The notes under the pieces: generated by a model
What the model was told of the DNA's origin: nothing
Database searches by the model: none
Seen by the model: the letters and a program-made list of their open reading frames with translations, nothing else
Shown here: positions 1-7,647 of the stretch, piece after piece
Layout of the letters: each line of letters begins with the position of its first letter
Position numbering within the stretch: the first letter of the stretch is position 1
Source of the DNA: UBA11090 sp035560555
GTDB taxonomy: Bacteria; Spirochaetota; Spirochaetia; Treponematales; Rectinemataceae
Direction of reading: 5' to 3'
Assembly: GCA_035560555.1 (NCBI GenBank)
Contig: DATMZF010000069.1
Location: 1-64,000, forward strand
Length of the DNA: 64,000 nt
Translations under genes and position numbers: made by a program

Positions 1-45
1 CAATAAGAGAATATCAGATTTTATCGTCCACAGGGATGGATCCAG

Positions 46-1887
46 ATGAGCGTCGGCAACTCTTTCGACGCTCTCTTCAACCTGAAGCGTTATCTGCACA
101 CCTCTTGGTACGAAGGCCTTCTGGCCGACTTCGATGTCTTCAGAAAACGTTTTCTCGCCGCATCCTTCCTGATTGGCCTCTTGGTGCCCGCCGCCGTGGC
201 CTTCGTCTCGATTAGGAAAGGCGAGTTCTTCAATTTGGTTCCCTTAGCGGTATCCGAGGTCATTCTCGCCGGGGGAATGATCGCGTCACTTCGCGCCTCC
301 CGAAAGATGATCGGTTCTCTTGTCCATCTTGTCCTTGCGCTCTATCCTATCCTCTACATCGTCTCTGTCCTGTCTCGGTACAGCCACCACACGTACGTGA
401 TCCTCCTCATCGTGATGCCGCCTATCGTCGAAGTCCTCTCGCCGCGCCGGGAGAAATTGCTGTGGTTCCTCTACTCGAGCGCCTTCATGGTGCTCGCGAA
501 CATTCTCGCCGCGGCAGGCGTCCCGACGTCTTGGGTGCGCGACTTTTCGGCGGGCGAAATCATAATCTTCCACTCGGCCACGTCCGTCGTCGCCGCCCTC
601 AGCTATCTCAGGGATATGCAGATGATCCACTATCTCGAGGCCCAGGCGTATCGCATCGTCAGGGACGAGGCCACGGGGCTGCCCACGGCCGCGGCCTTAG
701 GGGAAGCCCTGCGGACTTCGGGCGTGGGCATTCTCTGTGTCGTCTCAATAGACAATTTCTACGAGCTCTCGGCGCTTTTCGGCTATGAGTTTTGCGATGA
801 GATCGTGGTGTACGCGGCATCACGCCTGGAGACCGCGGCGCAAAGGCTTGGCGGCCGCTGCTTCAAGCTCCATGGGAGAGATTTGGGCGTCATGCGCTCC
901 TGGGAGGGGAGGGACGAAGCCGCGGCGGACCTATATGTCCAGGAGTTCCATGCCGCCATCGGCGGTCCCGCCGAGCTGAAGGGGAAACGGGTGGAAATTC
1001 AGTACTCCATCGGCTACACCTTCTTCAGGAATGGGAACGCCGCCAAGGCTCTCAACGAAGCGGGCGCTGTCCTCTGGCGCGGGGCCGGCCTTCATGGCGT
1101 GCACAGGCATGAAGGACAGTTGGACTCGGTCGCGGTGGACCTAGCCTTCTCCAGGCTCGCCACTCTATCCCGCTGCGTGCGCGAGGGAGGACTCGAGGCT
1201 CATTTTCAACCCGTAGTGTCCCTGGCCGACGGCCGGAGAGTCTGGTATGAAACTCTCCTCAGGGTGAGGGGAGATACGGGGAAGCTGGAGGAGCCCTCCA
1301 GCTATCTGGAGCTGGCGCGATCCGCGGGGTATTGGGGTATGATCACCGACTTCGTGTTGGCCCGCGCGATCGATCGAATCAAGTCCGGATTCGGATCTGT
1401 CTCAGTCAACATCGGAGTCCTCGATCTCGGGAGAGAGGAGTTTAGGACCTTCGCGGCCGAAGGAGGCGCGCTGGCCCGCGAACATGGTTGCAGGCTCATC
1501 CTCGAGCTCCTTGAAACCGACTCGAGCTATCTGACGGACGAGGAACTTGAGATCGTAAAGATGCTCAGGGCCGCAGGGTGCCTTATCGCCATCGACGATT
1601 TCGGCAAAGGTTATTCGAACTACTCGCGACTTCTCAGCTTCCCCGTTGACATCGTAAAGTTTGATATGTCGCTCACGCAGAGGGCTGCCGACGAGGCCTC
1701 CGTTGGGGTTCTCGTCGAGGGCCTCGCGCGATTCTGCTCTGACCTTGGGGTTGCCACTGTGGCTGAAGGAGTGGAGACGGAACGAGAGGCCGACTTTTTC
1801 AAGACTATCGGTTTCGATTACGGACAAGGCTTCTTCTGGTCGCGGGCCGTCCCCGCAGCCGAAGCTCCCGCGTCGGGGCCATGGTAG
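46..1887 (+). CDS. Membrane-bound EAL-domain protein with degenerate GGDEF domain
   Basis: Probable cyclic-di-GMP phosphodiesterase at the inner membrane. The N-terminal 190 residues hold about six hydrophobic segments. Residues about 205-360 have the GGDEF fold spacing, but the signature is HGRDL instead of GGDEF, so cyclase activity is unlikely. Residues about 372-605 are an EAL domain with ETL in place of EAL (about residue 402), ELLETD (about 486), DDFGKGYS (517), VKFD (about 537), AEGVET (about 572) and GQGFFW (about 592). The acidic metal ligands therefore look mostly kept. The ATG at 46 follows a weak purine-rich site. The gene stands alone upstream of enolase. The alternative is a c-di-GMP-binding receptor without catalysis. 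Confidence 0.85.
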   Translation: MSVGNSFDALFNLKRYLHTSWYEGLLADFDVFRKRFLAASFLIGLLVPAAVAFVSIRKGEFFNLVPLAVSEVILAGGMIASLRASRKMIGSLVHLVLALYPILYIVSVLSRYSHHTYVILLIVMPPIVEVLSPRREKLLWFLYSSAFMVLANILAAAGVPTSWVRDFSAGEIIIFHSATSVVAALSYLRDMQMIHYLEAQAYRIVRDEATGLPTAAALGEALRTSGVGILCVVSIDNFYELSALFGYEFCDEIVVYAASRLETAAQRLGGRCFKLHGRDLGVMRSWEGRDEAAADLYVQEFHAAIGGPAELKGKRVEIQYSIGYTFFRNGNAAKALNEAGAVLWRGAGLHGVHRHEGQLDSVAVDLAFSRLATLSRCVREGGLEAHFQPVVSLADGRRVWYETLLRVRGDTGKLEEPSSYLELARSAGYWGMITDFVLARAIDRIKSGFGSVSVNIGVLDLGREEFRTFAAEGGALAREHGCRLILELLETDSSYLTDEELEIVKMLRAAGCLIAIDDFGKGYSNYSRLLSFPVDIVKFDMSLTQRAADEASVGVLVEGLARFCSDLGVATVAEGVETEREADFFKTIGFDYGQGFFWSRAVPAAEAPASGPW

Positions 1888-1960
1888 AGAGGTCTATCGA
1901 ACATCAAGCCCTCATGAGCGGGCATCCTTAGCGTCACAGTATTCCGAAGACTGACGCGCC

Positions 1961-1989
1961 TTGACGCGTTCGGCGCGAATAGATATCCT
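1961..1989 (+). promoter_or_regulatory. Probable sigma-70 promoter of enolase
   Basis: TTGACG (1961-1966) and TATCCT (1984-1989) are separated by 17 bp. The predicted start lies about 25 bp before the enolase ATG, which is preceded by an AAGGAG ribosome-binding site. Confidence 0.55.
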
Positions 1990-2021
1990 TTTATCCAGAG
2001 CCTTTCCATAAGGAGAAATAC

Positions 2022-3317
2022 ATGAGTGTTATCGAATACGTCGAGGCGCGCGAGATCCTGGATTCCCGCGGCAATCCCACCGTCGAAGTCGATGTCGTCC
2101 TCGAGGACGGCACCCTCGGCCGCGCGGCCGTTCCGTCGGGCGCTTCCACCGGCGAATATGAAGCCGTGGAACTCCGCGATGGCGACAAAAAGCGCTATCT
2201 CGGCAAGGGCGTCCTCGCCGCCGTCGAGAACGTGAACACGGCCATAGCCGGTGAAATCTGCGGACTCGACGCTCTCGAGCAGGTCGACATCGATAGGACC
2301 CTCATCGAGCTCGACGGCACCGAAAACAAGGGCAAGCTGGGCGCCAACGCCATGCTCGGCGTCTCCATGGCCGTTTCCAGGGCCGCCGCCGATTATCTCG
2401 GCATTCCCCTCTACAAATATCTCGGCGGGGCGCACACCACGCTTCTTCCCGTCCCGATGTCCAACATCATCAACGGCGGAAAGCACGCCGACAACAAGAT
2501 CGACTTCCAGGAATTCATGATCATGCCCGTGGGCGCCGAATCCTTCCGCGAAGCCGTGCGCATGAATACGGAAGTCTTCCATAACCTCAAGAGCCTCCTG
2601 AAAGGCGCCGGCCACAACACCTCCGTGGGCGACGAGGGCGGTTTCGCCCCCAACCTCGACAACGAGGAAGCCCTTCAGTTCATCATGAAGGCCATCGAGA
2701 AGGCCGGCTACAAGCCCGGCGACGAGATCGCCATCGCCCTCGACTGCGCCTCCTCAGAGCTCTTCGACGAAGGCGGGCGCAAGGGCTATAAGTTCTGGAA
2801 GACCAACCCCGACAAGCTCTTCAGCGCCGACGAGATGATCGAGCTCTACACGAAGTGGGTAGGCAAGTATCCCATCATCTCCATCGAGGACGGCCTCGAC
2901 CAGAACGACTGGGAAGGCTACGTCAAGCTCACCAAGGCGCTGGGCAAGAAAATCCAGATCATGGGCGACGACTTCTTCGTCACCAACACCAAGCGCCTCG
3001 AGAAGGGCATCGCCATGGGTGCCTGCAACTCCGTCCTCATCAAGCTGAACCAGATCGGCACCGTCACCGAGACGATCGAAGCCATCAACATGGCCAAGCG
3101 CGCCGGCTACACCGCCGTCGTTTCCCACCGTTCGGGCGAGACCGAGGATACCTTCATCGCCGACCTCGTCGTGGCCATGGAAACCGGGCAGATCAAGACC
3201 GGCTCCATGTCGCGCACCGACCGCGTCTGCAAATACAACCAACTCATGCGCATTGAGGACGAGATGGAAGGCATCGCGGAATATTGGGGTAAGAAGGTTT
3301 TCTACAACGTAAAATAA
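2022..3317 (+). CDS. eno: Enolase
   Basis: Phosphopyruvate hydratase interconverts 2-phosphoglycerate and phosphoenolpyruvate in glycolysis; it is cytoplasmic and Mg-dependent. The 431-residue length is typical. Hallmarks are the N-terminal EILDSRGNPTVE, GASTGEYEA, VGDEGGFAPN, the metal ligands in SIEDGLDQNDWEGY and MGDDFFVTN, and the catalytic-loop VSHRSGETEDTFIADL. The ATG at 2022 is 8 bases after AAGGAG. A second copy of the last codons lies about 110 bp downstream, listed separately. Codon choice is strongly GC-biased, as expected for a highly expressed gene here. Confidence 0.98.
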   Translation: MSVIEYVEAREILDSRGNPTVEVDVVLEDGTLGRAAVPSGASTGEYEAVELRDGDKKRYLGKGVLAAVENVNTAIAGEICGLDALEQVDIDRTLIELDGTENKGKLGANAMLGVSMAVSRAAADYLGIPLYKYLGGAHTTLLPVPMSNIINGGKHADNKIDFQEFMIMPVGAESFREAVRMNTEVFHNLKSLLKGAGHNTSVGDEGGFAPNLDNEEALQFIMKAIEKAGYKPGDEIAIALDCASSELFDEGGRKGYKFWKTNPDKLFSADEMIELYTKWVGKYPIISIEDGLDQNDWEGYVKLTKALGKKIQIMGDDFFVTNTKRLEKGIAMGACNSVLIKLNQIGTVTETIEAINMAKRAGYTAVVSHRSGETEDTFIADLVVAMETGQIKTGSMSRTDRVCKYNQLMRIEDEMEGIAEYWGKKVFYNVK

Positions 3318-3400
3318 GTAACGTTCTCATCTGCCGTACTCCGCGATGCCTCAAGGCGCAACGCGGAAGGCAATCTTCGATAGGAGACCGCCTCCCGCGC

Positions 3401-3430
3401 CATAAAGAGGCGCTTTCGCGCCTCTTTATG
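3401..3430 (+). terminator. Hairpin after enolase
   Basis: A perfect 12-bp inverted repeat (3401-3412 with 3419-3430, loop CTTTCG) lies 83 bp after the enolase stop. There is no long T-tract, so it may stabilise the 3' end instead of terminating. Its right arm runs directly into the enolase-tail remnant. Confidence 0.5.
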
Positions 3431-3474
3431 CGGAGTATTGGGGAAAGAAAGTGTTCTATAATGTCAGGGGTTGA
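3430..3474 (+). pseudogene. Diverged duplicate of the enolase C-terminal codons
   Basis: Reading from 3430 gives AEYWGKKVFYNVRG and a TGA stop. The true enolase ends AEYWGKKVFYNVK. The protein is nearly identical, but codons differ at many third positions (for example GGA/GGT, AAA/AAG, GTG/GTT, TAT/TAC, AAT/AAC). It has no start codon or upstream coding frame. It looks like the leftover tail of another enolase allele after gene replacement or an unequal recombination event. Confidence 0.75.
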
Positions 3475-3503
3475 GGGAAGCGAACTGATCGACCAAGCAT
3501 GAC

Positions 3504-3535
3504 AAAAGGACCTGCCGTAACCGGCAGGTCCTTTT
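3504..3535. terminator. Strong bidirectional rho-independent terminator
   Basis: A 14-bp perfect stem (3504-3517 with 3522-3535, loop TAAC) has an A-run on its left and a T-run on its right. It can end transcription from enolase (+) and from the oxidoreductase gene (-), which stops at 3596. Confidence 0.85.
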
Positions 3536-3595
3536 TACTTGATGAGAGTCGAGGGGATGACGGGGCCCGCGGGACGACTTGACCCGCAGGGCGAT

Positions 3596-5170
3596 TTACA
3601 GCAGCCAAATCAGCGCGAGAACGACCGCGGTCGGCACCACGCTTCTCCAGAATATTTTCTTGGCGATCCGCGAGGCCTTGTGTTCCAGGTAATCCACCCT
3701 ATAGGCCGCGAACTTGCCGGTTATGCAGGCGCCGGGAATACCGCCGGGAGGCGAGATCCACTGTCCGGCGAGCACCACGTTTTTCAAGCCTTTGACGAAG
3801 GGGGAAGGGTAAGCCGTTCTCATGTTCGCCTCCTTCGGGAGGATGCAGGCCTGGTTATATCCGTTGTGCGCGTTGCAGTACCGTTTGTAGGTGCAGGGAG
3901 TCCAAGCGTCGAGCAGGCTCAGCTTGCCGCGGTATTCCGGCCAGGTTCGCTCGATTTTTTCCTTCACCAGGGCGGCGAGCTCCATTTTTTTCGCCTTGTA
4001 GGCTTCCTTGTCCTCGCCCAGCGCCTTCCAGTAGATCCAGCTGGACCGATCCATGCCCCATAACACCTGGATGATCTGCTTCCCTTCCGGCGCGAAAGAA
4101 GGTTCATAGGCGAAGGTCTTCAGCGTGACGCGGTCGTTGAGCCAGGGTTCGACCTGGAGTTCGGGCGCGTCCAGATTGGTCTCCTGCCTGAGCAGGTCCC
4201 GCTCATCGTCGATAGCCCAGGCCGCCTGGAACATTCCGTAGATCGGGTATGTGTCAGGGTTGTCGAAGTATTCCTTGAGCTTTTCGGGCATGTAGGACCT
4301 GTCGAGCAGCTGGGTGAAGGTGAAGTCGGCGTCGCAGGCGGGAATGACATAATCGGCCTCGACGCGCGCGCCGTCCTCGAGGACGATGCCGGTCGCCCTG
4401 TCCCCGACGATCTCGATGCTCCGCGCCGGCGCCGAACCGCGATAGACGCCTCCCAATTCCTCGAATCGCGCCTTCATCCGCAGCGCCGCCGCCCTGGATC
4501 CTCCGACGGGAACGCCGCCGTCCCCGCTCGCGAAATTGCCATAGGCGACGGGGAAGGAATATGCCTTGGATTCCTTGGGGCAGAAATCGCTGAGGCAGCG
4601 CCGGATGAGCGGGTGCTTGAACTTGTTCATCAGATCCTGCGTGCTTTCGCGAGGATATCGCATGAACAGTTTGAACATCTTCAGCGATTTTAAAAGCAGC
4701 CTGGTTCCGGCGATGGCTCCCAGCTGTTCACCCGGGATGCCGGCCGGGACAACGGTGGATGTGCCGAGCGCGATATTGTCGAACAACGTGTTGATCTCTT
4801 CCTCGTCCTCTGGCGACAGGGCGATCCATTCCTTCCGCGTCTTTTCAAGGTCGCCGTACAGGGAAAGCTTCTGTCCGTTCAGCCAGGACGTATACATGAT
4901 GTCGCTTCTGAGCACGCCGGTCGAATCGTCTATGAGGCGGGTTTCCCTGTACAGATCGTAGAGGTCGCTGCCAGGCGTCGTGCCCATGAGCCAGTGGATA
5001 CAGTTGTCGATATGGTAGCCGCCGCGCTCCCATCCGGTGCATTCCCCGCCCGGAACGGCGTTCTTCTCGAACAGCTCCACCCGATACCCTGCCTTGAGGG
5101 CATAAATGCCAGCGCTGAGCCCGGCGACCCCCGCTCCGATGACGACGACCTTTTTATCGTTTTCAGACAT
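3596..5170 (-). CDS. FAD-dependent phytoene-desaturase-like oxidoreductase
   Basis: This is a 524-residue member of the CrtI / carotenoid isomerase / retinol saturase amine-oxidase-like superfamily. The N-terminus has the FAD dinucleotide motif GAGVAGLSAG (residues about 12-21) and a second GG-type motif, VPGGECTGWERGG. The C-terminal FAD motif GGIPGACITGKFAA is near residue 480. The extreme C-terminus is one hydrophobic helix after a basic stretch, suggesting tail anchoring in the membrane. Its start overlaps the end of the AbrB-type gene by 8 bp, so the two are cotranscribed. No carotenoid synthesis genes are nearby, so the substrate is unknown; a polyunsaturated lipid or quinone-like substrate is possible. 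Confidence 0.85.
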   Translation of the reverse strand: MSENDKKVVVIGAGVAGLSAGIYALKAGYRVELFEKNAVPGGECTGWERGGYHIDNCIHWLMGTTPGSDLYDLYRETRLIDDSTGVLRSDIMYTSWLNGQKLSLYGDLEKTRKEWIALSPEDEEEINTLFDNIALGTSTVVPAGIPGEQLGAIAGTRLLLKSLKMFKLFMRYPRESTQDLMNKFKHPLIRRCLSDFCPKESKAYSFPVAYGNFASGDGGVPVGGSRAAALRMKARFEELGGVYRGSAPARSIEIVGDRATGIVLEDGARVEADYVIPACDADFTFTQLLDRSYMPEKLKEYFDNPDTYPIYGMFQAAWAIDDERDLLRQETNLDAPELQVEPWLNDRVTLKTFAYEPSFAPEGKQIIQVLWGMDRSSWIYWKALGEDKEAYKAKKMELAALVKEKIERTWPEYRGKLSLLDAWTPCTYKRYCNAHNGYNQACILPKEANMRTAYPSPFVKGLKNVVLAGQWISPPGGIPGACITGKFAAYRVDYLEHKASRIAKKIFWRSVVPTAVVLALIWLL

Positions 5171-5372
5171 TGGAATTCCCTTCGTGCGCCACGATGTTCC
5201 GGTATATTTTCTCGATATCGGCCTTGTCCGGAATGGCGATGCCGCGCTCTTTGTCGGCGAGGATAAGCAGCGTGTCGCCGCTCCTGATCCCCATCATGTC
5301 CCGCATGTCCTTCGGGATGACGATCTGCCCCTTCTGGCCTACCTTCACCATGCTCATCAGCTTTCCATCCAT
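5163..5372 (-). CDS. AbrB/SpoVT-type DNA-binding regulator
   Basis: This 69-residue protein has a swapped-hairpin AbrB domain: VGQKGQIVIPKDMRDMMGI then SGDTLLILADKERGIAI. Such proteins bind DNA as dimers or tetramers and are often antitoxins or autoregulators. No toxin gene lies next to it. Instead it overlaps the FAD oxidoreductase start by 8 bp, so it most likely regulates that two-gene operon. An AGGAG site precedes the ATG at 5372. Repeated elements in its promoter fit autoregulation. Confidence 0.85.
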   Translation of the reverse strand: MDGKLMSMVKVGQKGQIVIPKDMRDMMGIRSGDTLLILADKERGIAIPDKADIEKIYRNIVAHEGNSNV

Positions 5373-5386
5373 GGTTACTCCTGTTC

Positions 5387-5435
5387 AACTAGTATGAACA
5401 GTATAACTAGTATAACTTGCGCCGGCGATTGTCAA
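5387..5435 (-). promoter_or_regulatory. Promoter and repeated operator of the AbrB-oxidoreductase operon
   Basis: On the minus strand TTGACA (5435-5430) is followed by TATACT (5414-5409, 15-bp spacer) or TACTAG (5412-5407, 17-bp spacer). Two copies of AACTAGTAT on the plus strand, at 5387-5395 and 5405-5413, are exactly 18 bp apart and each contains the palindrome ACTAGT. They cover the -10 and start region, as expected of an autoregulatory operator. Assignment to the AbrB protein is inference. Confidence 0.6.
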
Positions 5436-5442
5436 GGAGCGC

Positions 5443-6363
5443 TCAGCCTTTCAGTGCCCCCGCGGCCACGCCCGCCGTTATTTTCTTGCGGAAGCCGACG
5501 TAGAACAGGATCATGGGGAGCATGCCTATGACGAGGGCGGCGAACTGCTTCCCGTAATCGGAGGAAAGGGCGCCGGAGAAGCGGTAGATTCCCAGCGGCA
5601 AGGACTTCAGGCCCGTGTCGCTGACCAGAATATTGATGAGGGCGAATTCGTTCCAGAGCGAGGGGATGTTCAGTATCGCCAAGGTCATGGCTATAGGGAC
5701 GGACATCGGGACGATGATGGCGCGGAAAACCCGCGAGTACCCGGCGCCGTCCAGCTGAGCCGCCTCGATGACGGCGTCCGGAATGCTTCTTATATACCCT
5801 GTGGCCAGGTAAATTCCCACGGGAAGCGCCGATCCGATATAGACGAGCAGAACGCCCAGCCGCGTATTGTGGAAAAGCTTGAATTCCCCACCCTTAAAAA
5901 GCCCGAGTATCCGCAAGAAATCCCCGAAAAGACGGTCGAGCATCGTGACTTCCAGAAACAGGGGAACCATCAGGGACTGGATGGTCAGGAGGATACCGAG
6001 TATGAGACTGCCGTAGAGCAGCGTCGTGGCCTTCGATTTTATCTTCGCGAAGGCGAAACCCGTCCGCAAGGAGAAGAAAATGATCCCAGCCGTGGCTCCT
6101 ACCGTGTAGAAAACCGAGTTGCCGATCAGCCTGCCGAATTCCCCTATCCTCCATGCGCCGACATAGTTGTCCAGGGTCCAAGCCGATGGCAGCCCGAGCA
6201 TATCCATCCTGAATTCATTCGTGGTCTTGAAAGAACTCAGGAAGAGCCATACAAGGGGATAGATCGTTATGAAGCTGAAGAGGCCCATGACCGCGTAAGC
6301 GAGGATTCTCCCGATTACCGCGGCCGGTCTCGTGCGCTGGTTGCGTCTGTACTGGGATTCCAT
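5443..6363 (-). CDS. CUT1 sugar ABC transporter permease (MalG-like)
   Basis: This 306-residue inner-membrane permease has six predicted transmembrane segments. It carries the EAA loop EAAQLDGAGYSRVFRAIIVP, which contacts the ATPase. It is the last gene of the run solute-binding protein, MalF-like permease, MalG-like permease, and starts 4 bp after the preceding permease stop. No ATPase gene is present in the window, which suggests a shared MsmK/UgpC-type ATPase encoded elsewhere. The imported sugar is not determined. Confidence 0.93.
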   Translation of the reverse strand: MESQYRRNQRTRPAAVIGRILAYAVMGLFSFITIYPLVWLFLSSFKTTNEFRMDMLGLPSAWTLDNYVGAWRIGEFGRLIGNSVFYTVGATAGIIFFSLRTGFAFAKIKSKATTLLYGSLILGILLTIQSLMVPLFLEVTMLDRLFGDFLRILGLFKGGEFKLFHNTRLGVLLVYIGSALPVGIYLATGYIRSIPDAVIEAAQLDGAGYSRVFRAIIVPMSVPIAMTLAILNIPSLWNEFALINILVSDTGLKSLPLGIYRFSGALSSDYGKQFAALVIGMLPMILFYVGFRKKITAGVAAGALKG

Positions 6364-6367
6364 CGCC

Positions 6368-7489
6368 CTACTCCTTTCCGCCGAACCGCTTTTCGAGGGC
6401 GAACATGATCAGTATCAGGGCGAGACTGAACAGCACGATCATTATGGCGATGGCATTGGCTAGGGGATAATTTGGCGCGCCCATGAACGCCGAATCGTAC
6501 ATGTAAATGGAGAGTACCTGCGTGACGCGGGCGGGACCTCCGCCCGTCATCGCGAGGATGAGGGCGAACCCGCTCAAGGATCCCGATATGCAGAGAATGG
6601 TCGCGTTGAGAATCGCGCCGGAAAGGCTGGGCACGACGACGAAGCGCATCACCTGCATTTCCGAAGCGCCGTCAATCTCCGCCGCCTCGAGAATCTGAAT
6701 GTCGATCTTCTGCATATTCGCGTGAAAGAGAATCAGGTAGGTCCCCGTCCACATCCAGAGCGTGACGAAGCAGATGGGAATCATGGCCACGTCGCGCTGG
6801 CTGAGGAATTCCGCGCTCCATTTGGGCGCGAGCAGATTGACGAGGTCCCGTTGAACCGTGATCAGCTGATCCGGGCTGTAACTGAGCAGAAAATCCTTGA
6901 GCTCGACGCGGGGGCTGGAAAAAATCGTCCCTATCGTCTGGGGACTTATCCCTATAATTTTGTCGACGAGGCTATCCGTAACGCCGAGGGCGCCGGCGGA
7001 GCGGAAAAGCTCGGTCAGCTTGGCTGAATACAGGCTTCTGTAGAGCCGGTTGGCTAGATCGGCTATTGGGCCGTAAGGAGAGAAGATGATGCTCCACATT
7101 ATGCCGATGACGATCGTCGAGATTATAGCCGGTACATAAAGGATGCCTTGCCAGAAAGCCCCGAACTTGACGATCTTCCGGTAGATCAGATAAGCGAACA
7201 GGAAACCGAGCGGCAGTTGTCCCAATACCGAGATCAGGACGATATAGATGTTGTTCTTGAGAGCGTTCCAGAAGTACGGATCGGCGAACAGCTTCCTGTA
7301 TTGCTGGAATCCGGTGATCTTCCAGGGCGTCCCCCCGAACATCTTGCCGCCGCCGAAATCGGACAGCGAGAGAATGACGGCGAGGGCGATCGGGAAGGCG
7401 AATACGAAAAGGAACAATAGATATGAAGGCAGAACCATGGACCAATACGCTCTGCCTCGTTCCGATTCTTTTCGATGCCTGCCTATCAC
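6368..7489 (-). CDS. CUT1 sugar ABC transporter permease (MalF-like)
   Basis: This permease partners the downstream MalG-like protein. The EAA loop EAAEIDGASEMQVMRFVVVP is intact. At 373 residues it is about 70-80 longer than usual for CUT1 permeases. The extra sequence, about residues 155-235, lies in one loop between transmembrane segments and is predicted to be extracytoplasmic, like the enlarged periplasmic loop of MalF. It follows the solute-binding protein gene after a gap holding two hairpins. Confidence 0.92.
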   Translation of the reverse strand: MIGRHRKESERGRAYWSMVLPSYLLFLFVFAFPIALAVILSLSDFGGGKMFGGTPWKITGFQQYRKLFADPYFWNALKNNIYIVLISVLGQLPLGFLFAYLIYRKIVKFGAFWQGILYVPAIISTIVIGIMWSIIFSPYGPIADLANRLYRSLYSAKLTELFRSAGALGVTDSLVDKIIGISPQTIGTIFSSPRVELKDFLLSYSPDQLITVQRDLVNLLAPKWSAEFLSQRDVAMIPICFVTLWMWTGTYLILFHANMQKIDIQILEAAEIDGASEMQVMRFVVVPSLSGAILNATILCISGSLSGFALILAMTGGGPARVTQVLSIYMYDSAFMGAPNYPLANAIAIMIVLFSLALILIMFALEKRFGGKE

Positions 7490-7562
7490 TGATTGCCCCC
7501 TGAATTTTCGCCTGTCGCAGAATGTTCATTTGATGGCGGAGTCTGAATCCCGCCGGCCAGCA

Positions 7563-7640
7563 GGGAAGCGTGGGTCCGCATCGTTTCGATGCGAACCCAC
7601 ACTTCCCGATTCCTGCTCAGGACCATCGCGGCGATGGTCC
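7563..7640. other. Two intercistronic hairpins between binding-protein and permease genes
   Basis: An imperfect stem of about 20 bp (7563-7583 with 7587-7607) and a perfect 9-bp stem (7620-7628 with 7632-7640, loop CGG) fill the gap. Neither has a U-tract on the minus strand. By analogy with the malE-malF gap they probably stabilise the upstream binding-protein mRNA and let only part of the transcription continue into the permeases. Confidence 0.6.
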
Positions 7641-7647
7641 CGAAGCC

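Noticed and set aside
1818..3242. Antisense frames across enolase
   Set aside because: GC-rich codon bias keeps the opposite frames open; enolase is unambiguous on the plus strand.
5163..5372. Considered as antitoxin of a toxin-antitoxin pair
   Set aside because: The overlapping gene is a 524-residue FAD oxidoreductase and no small toxin gene lies on either side.
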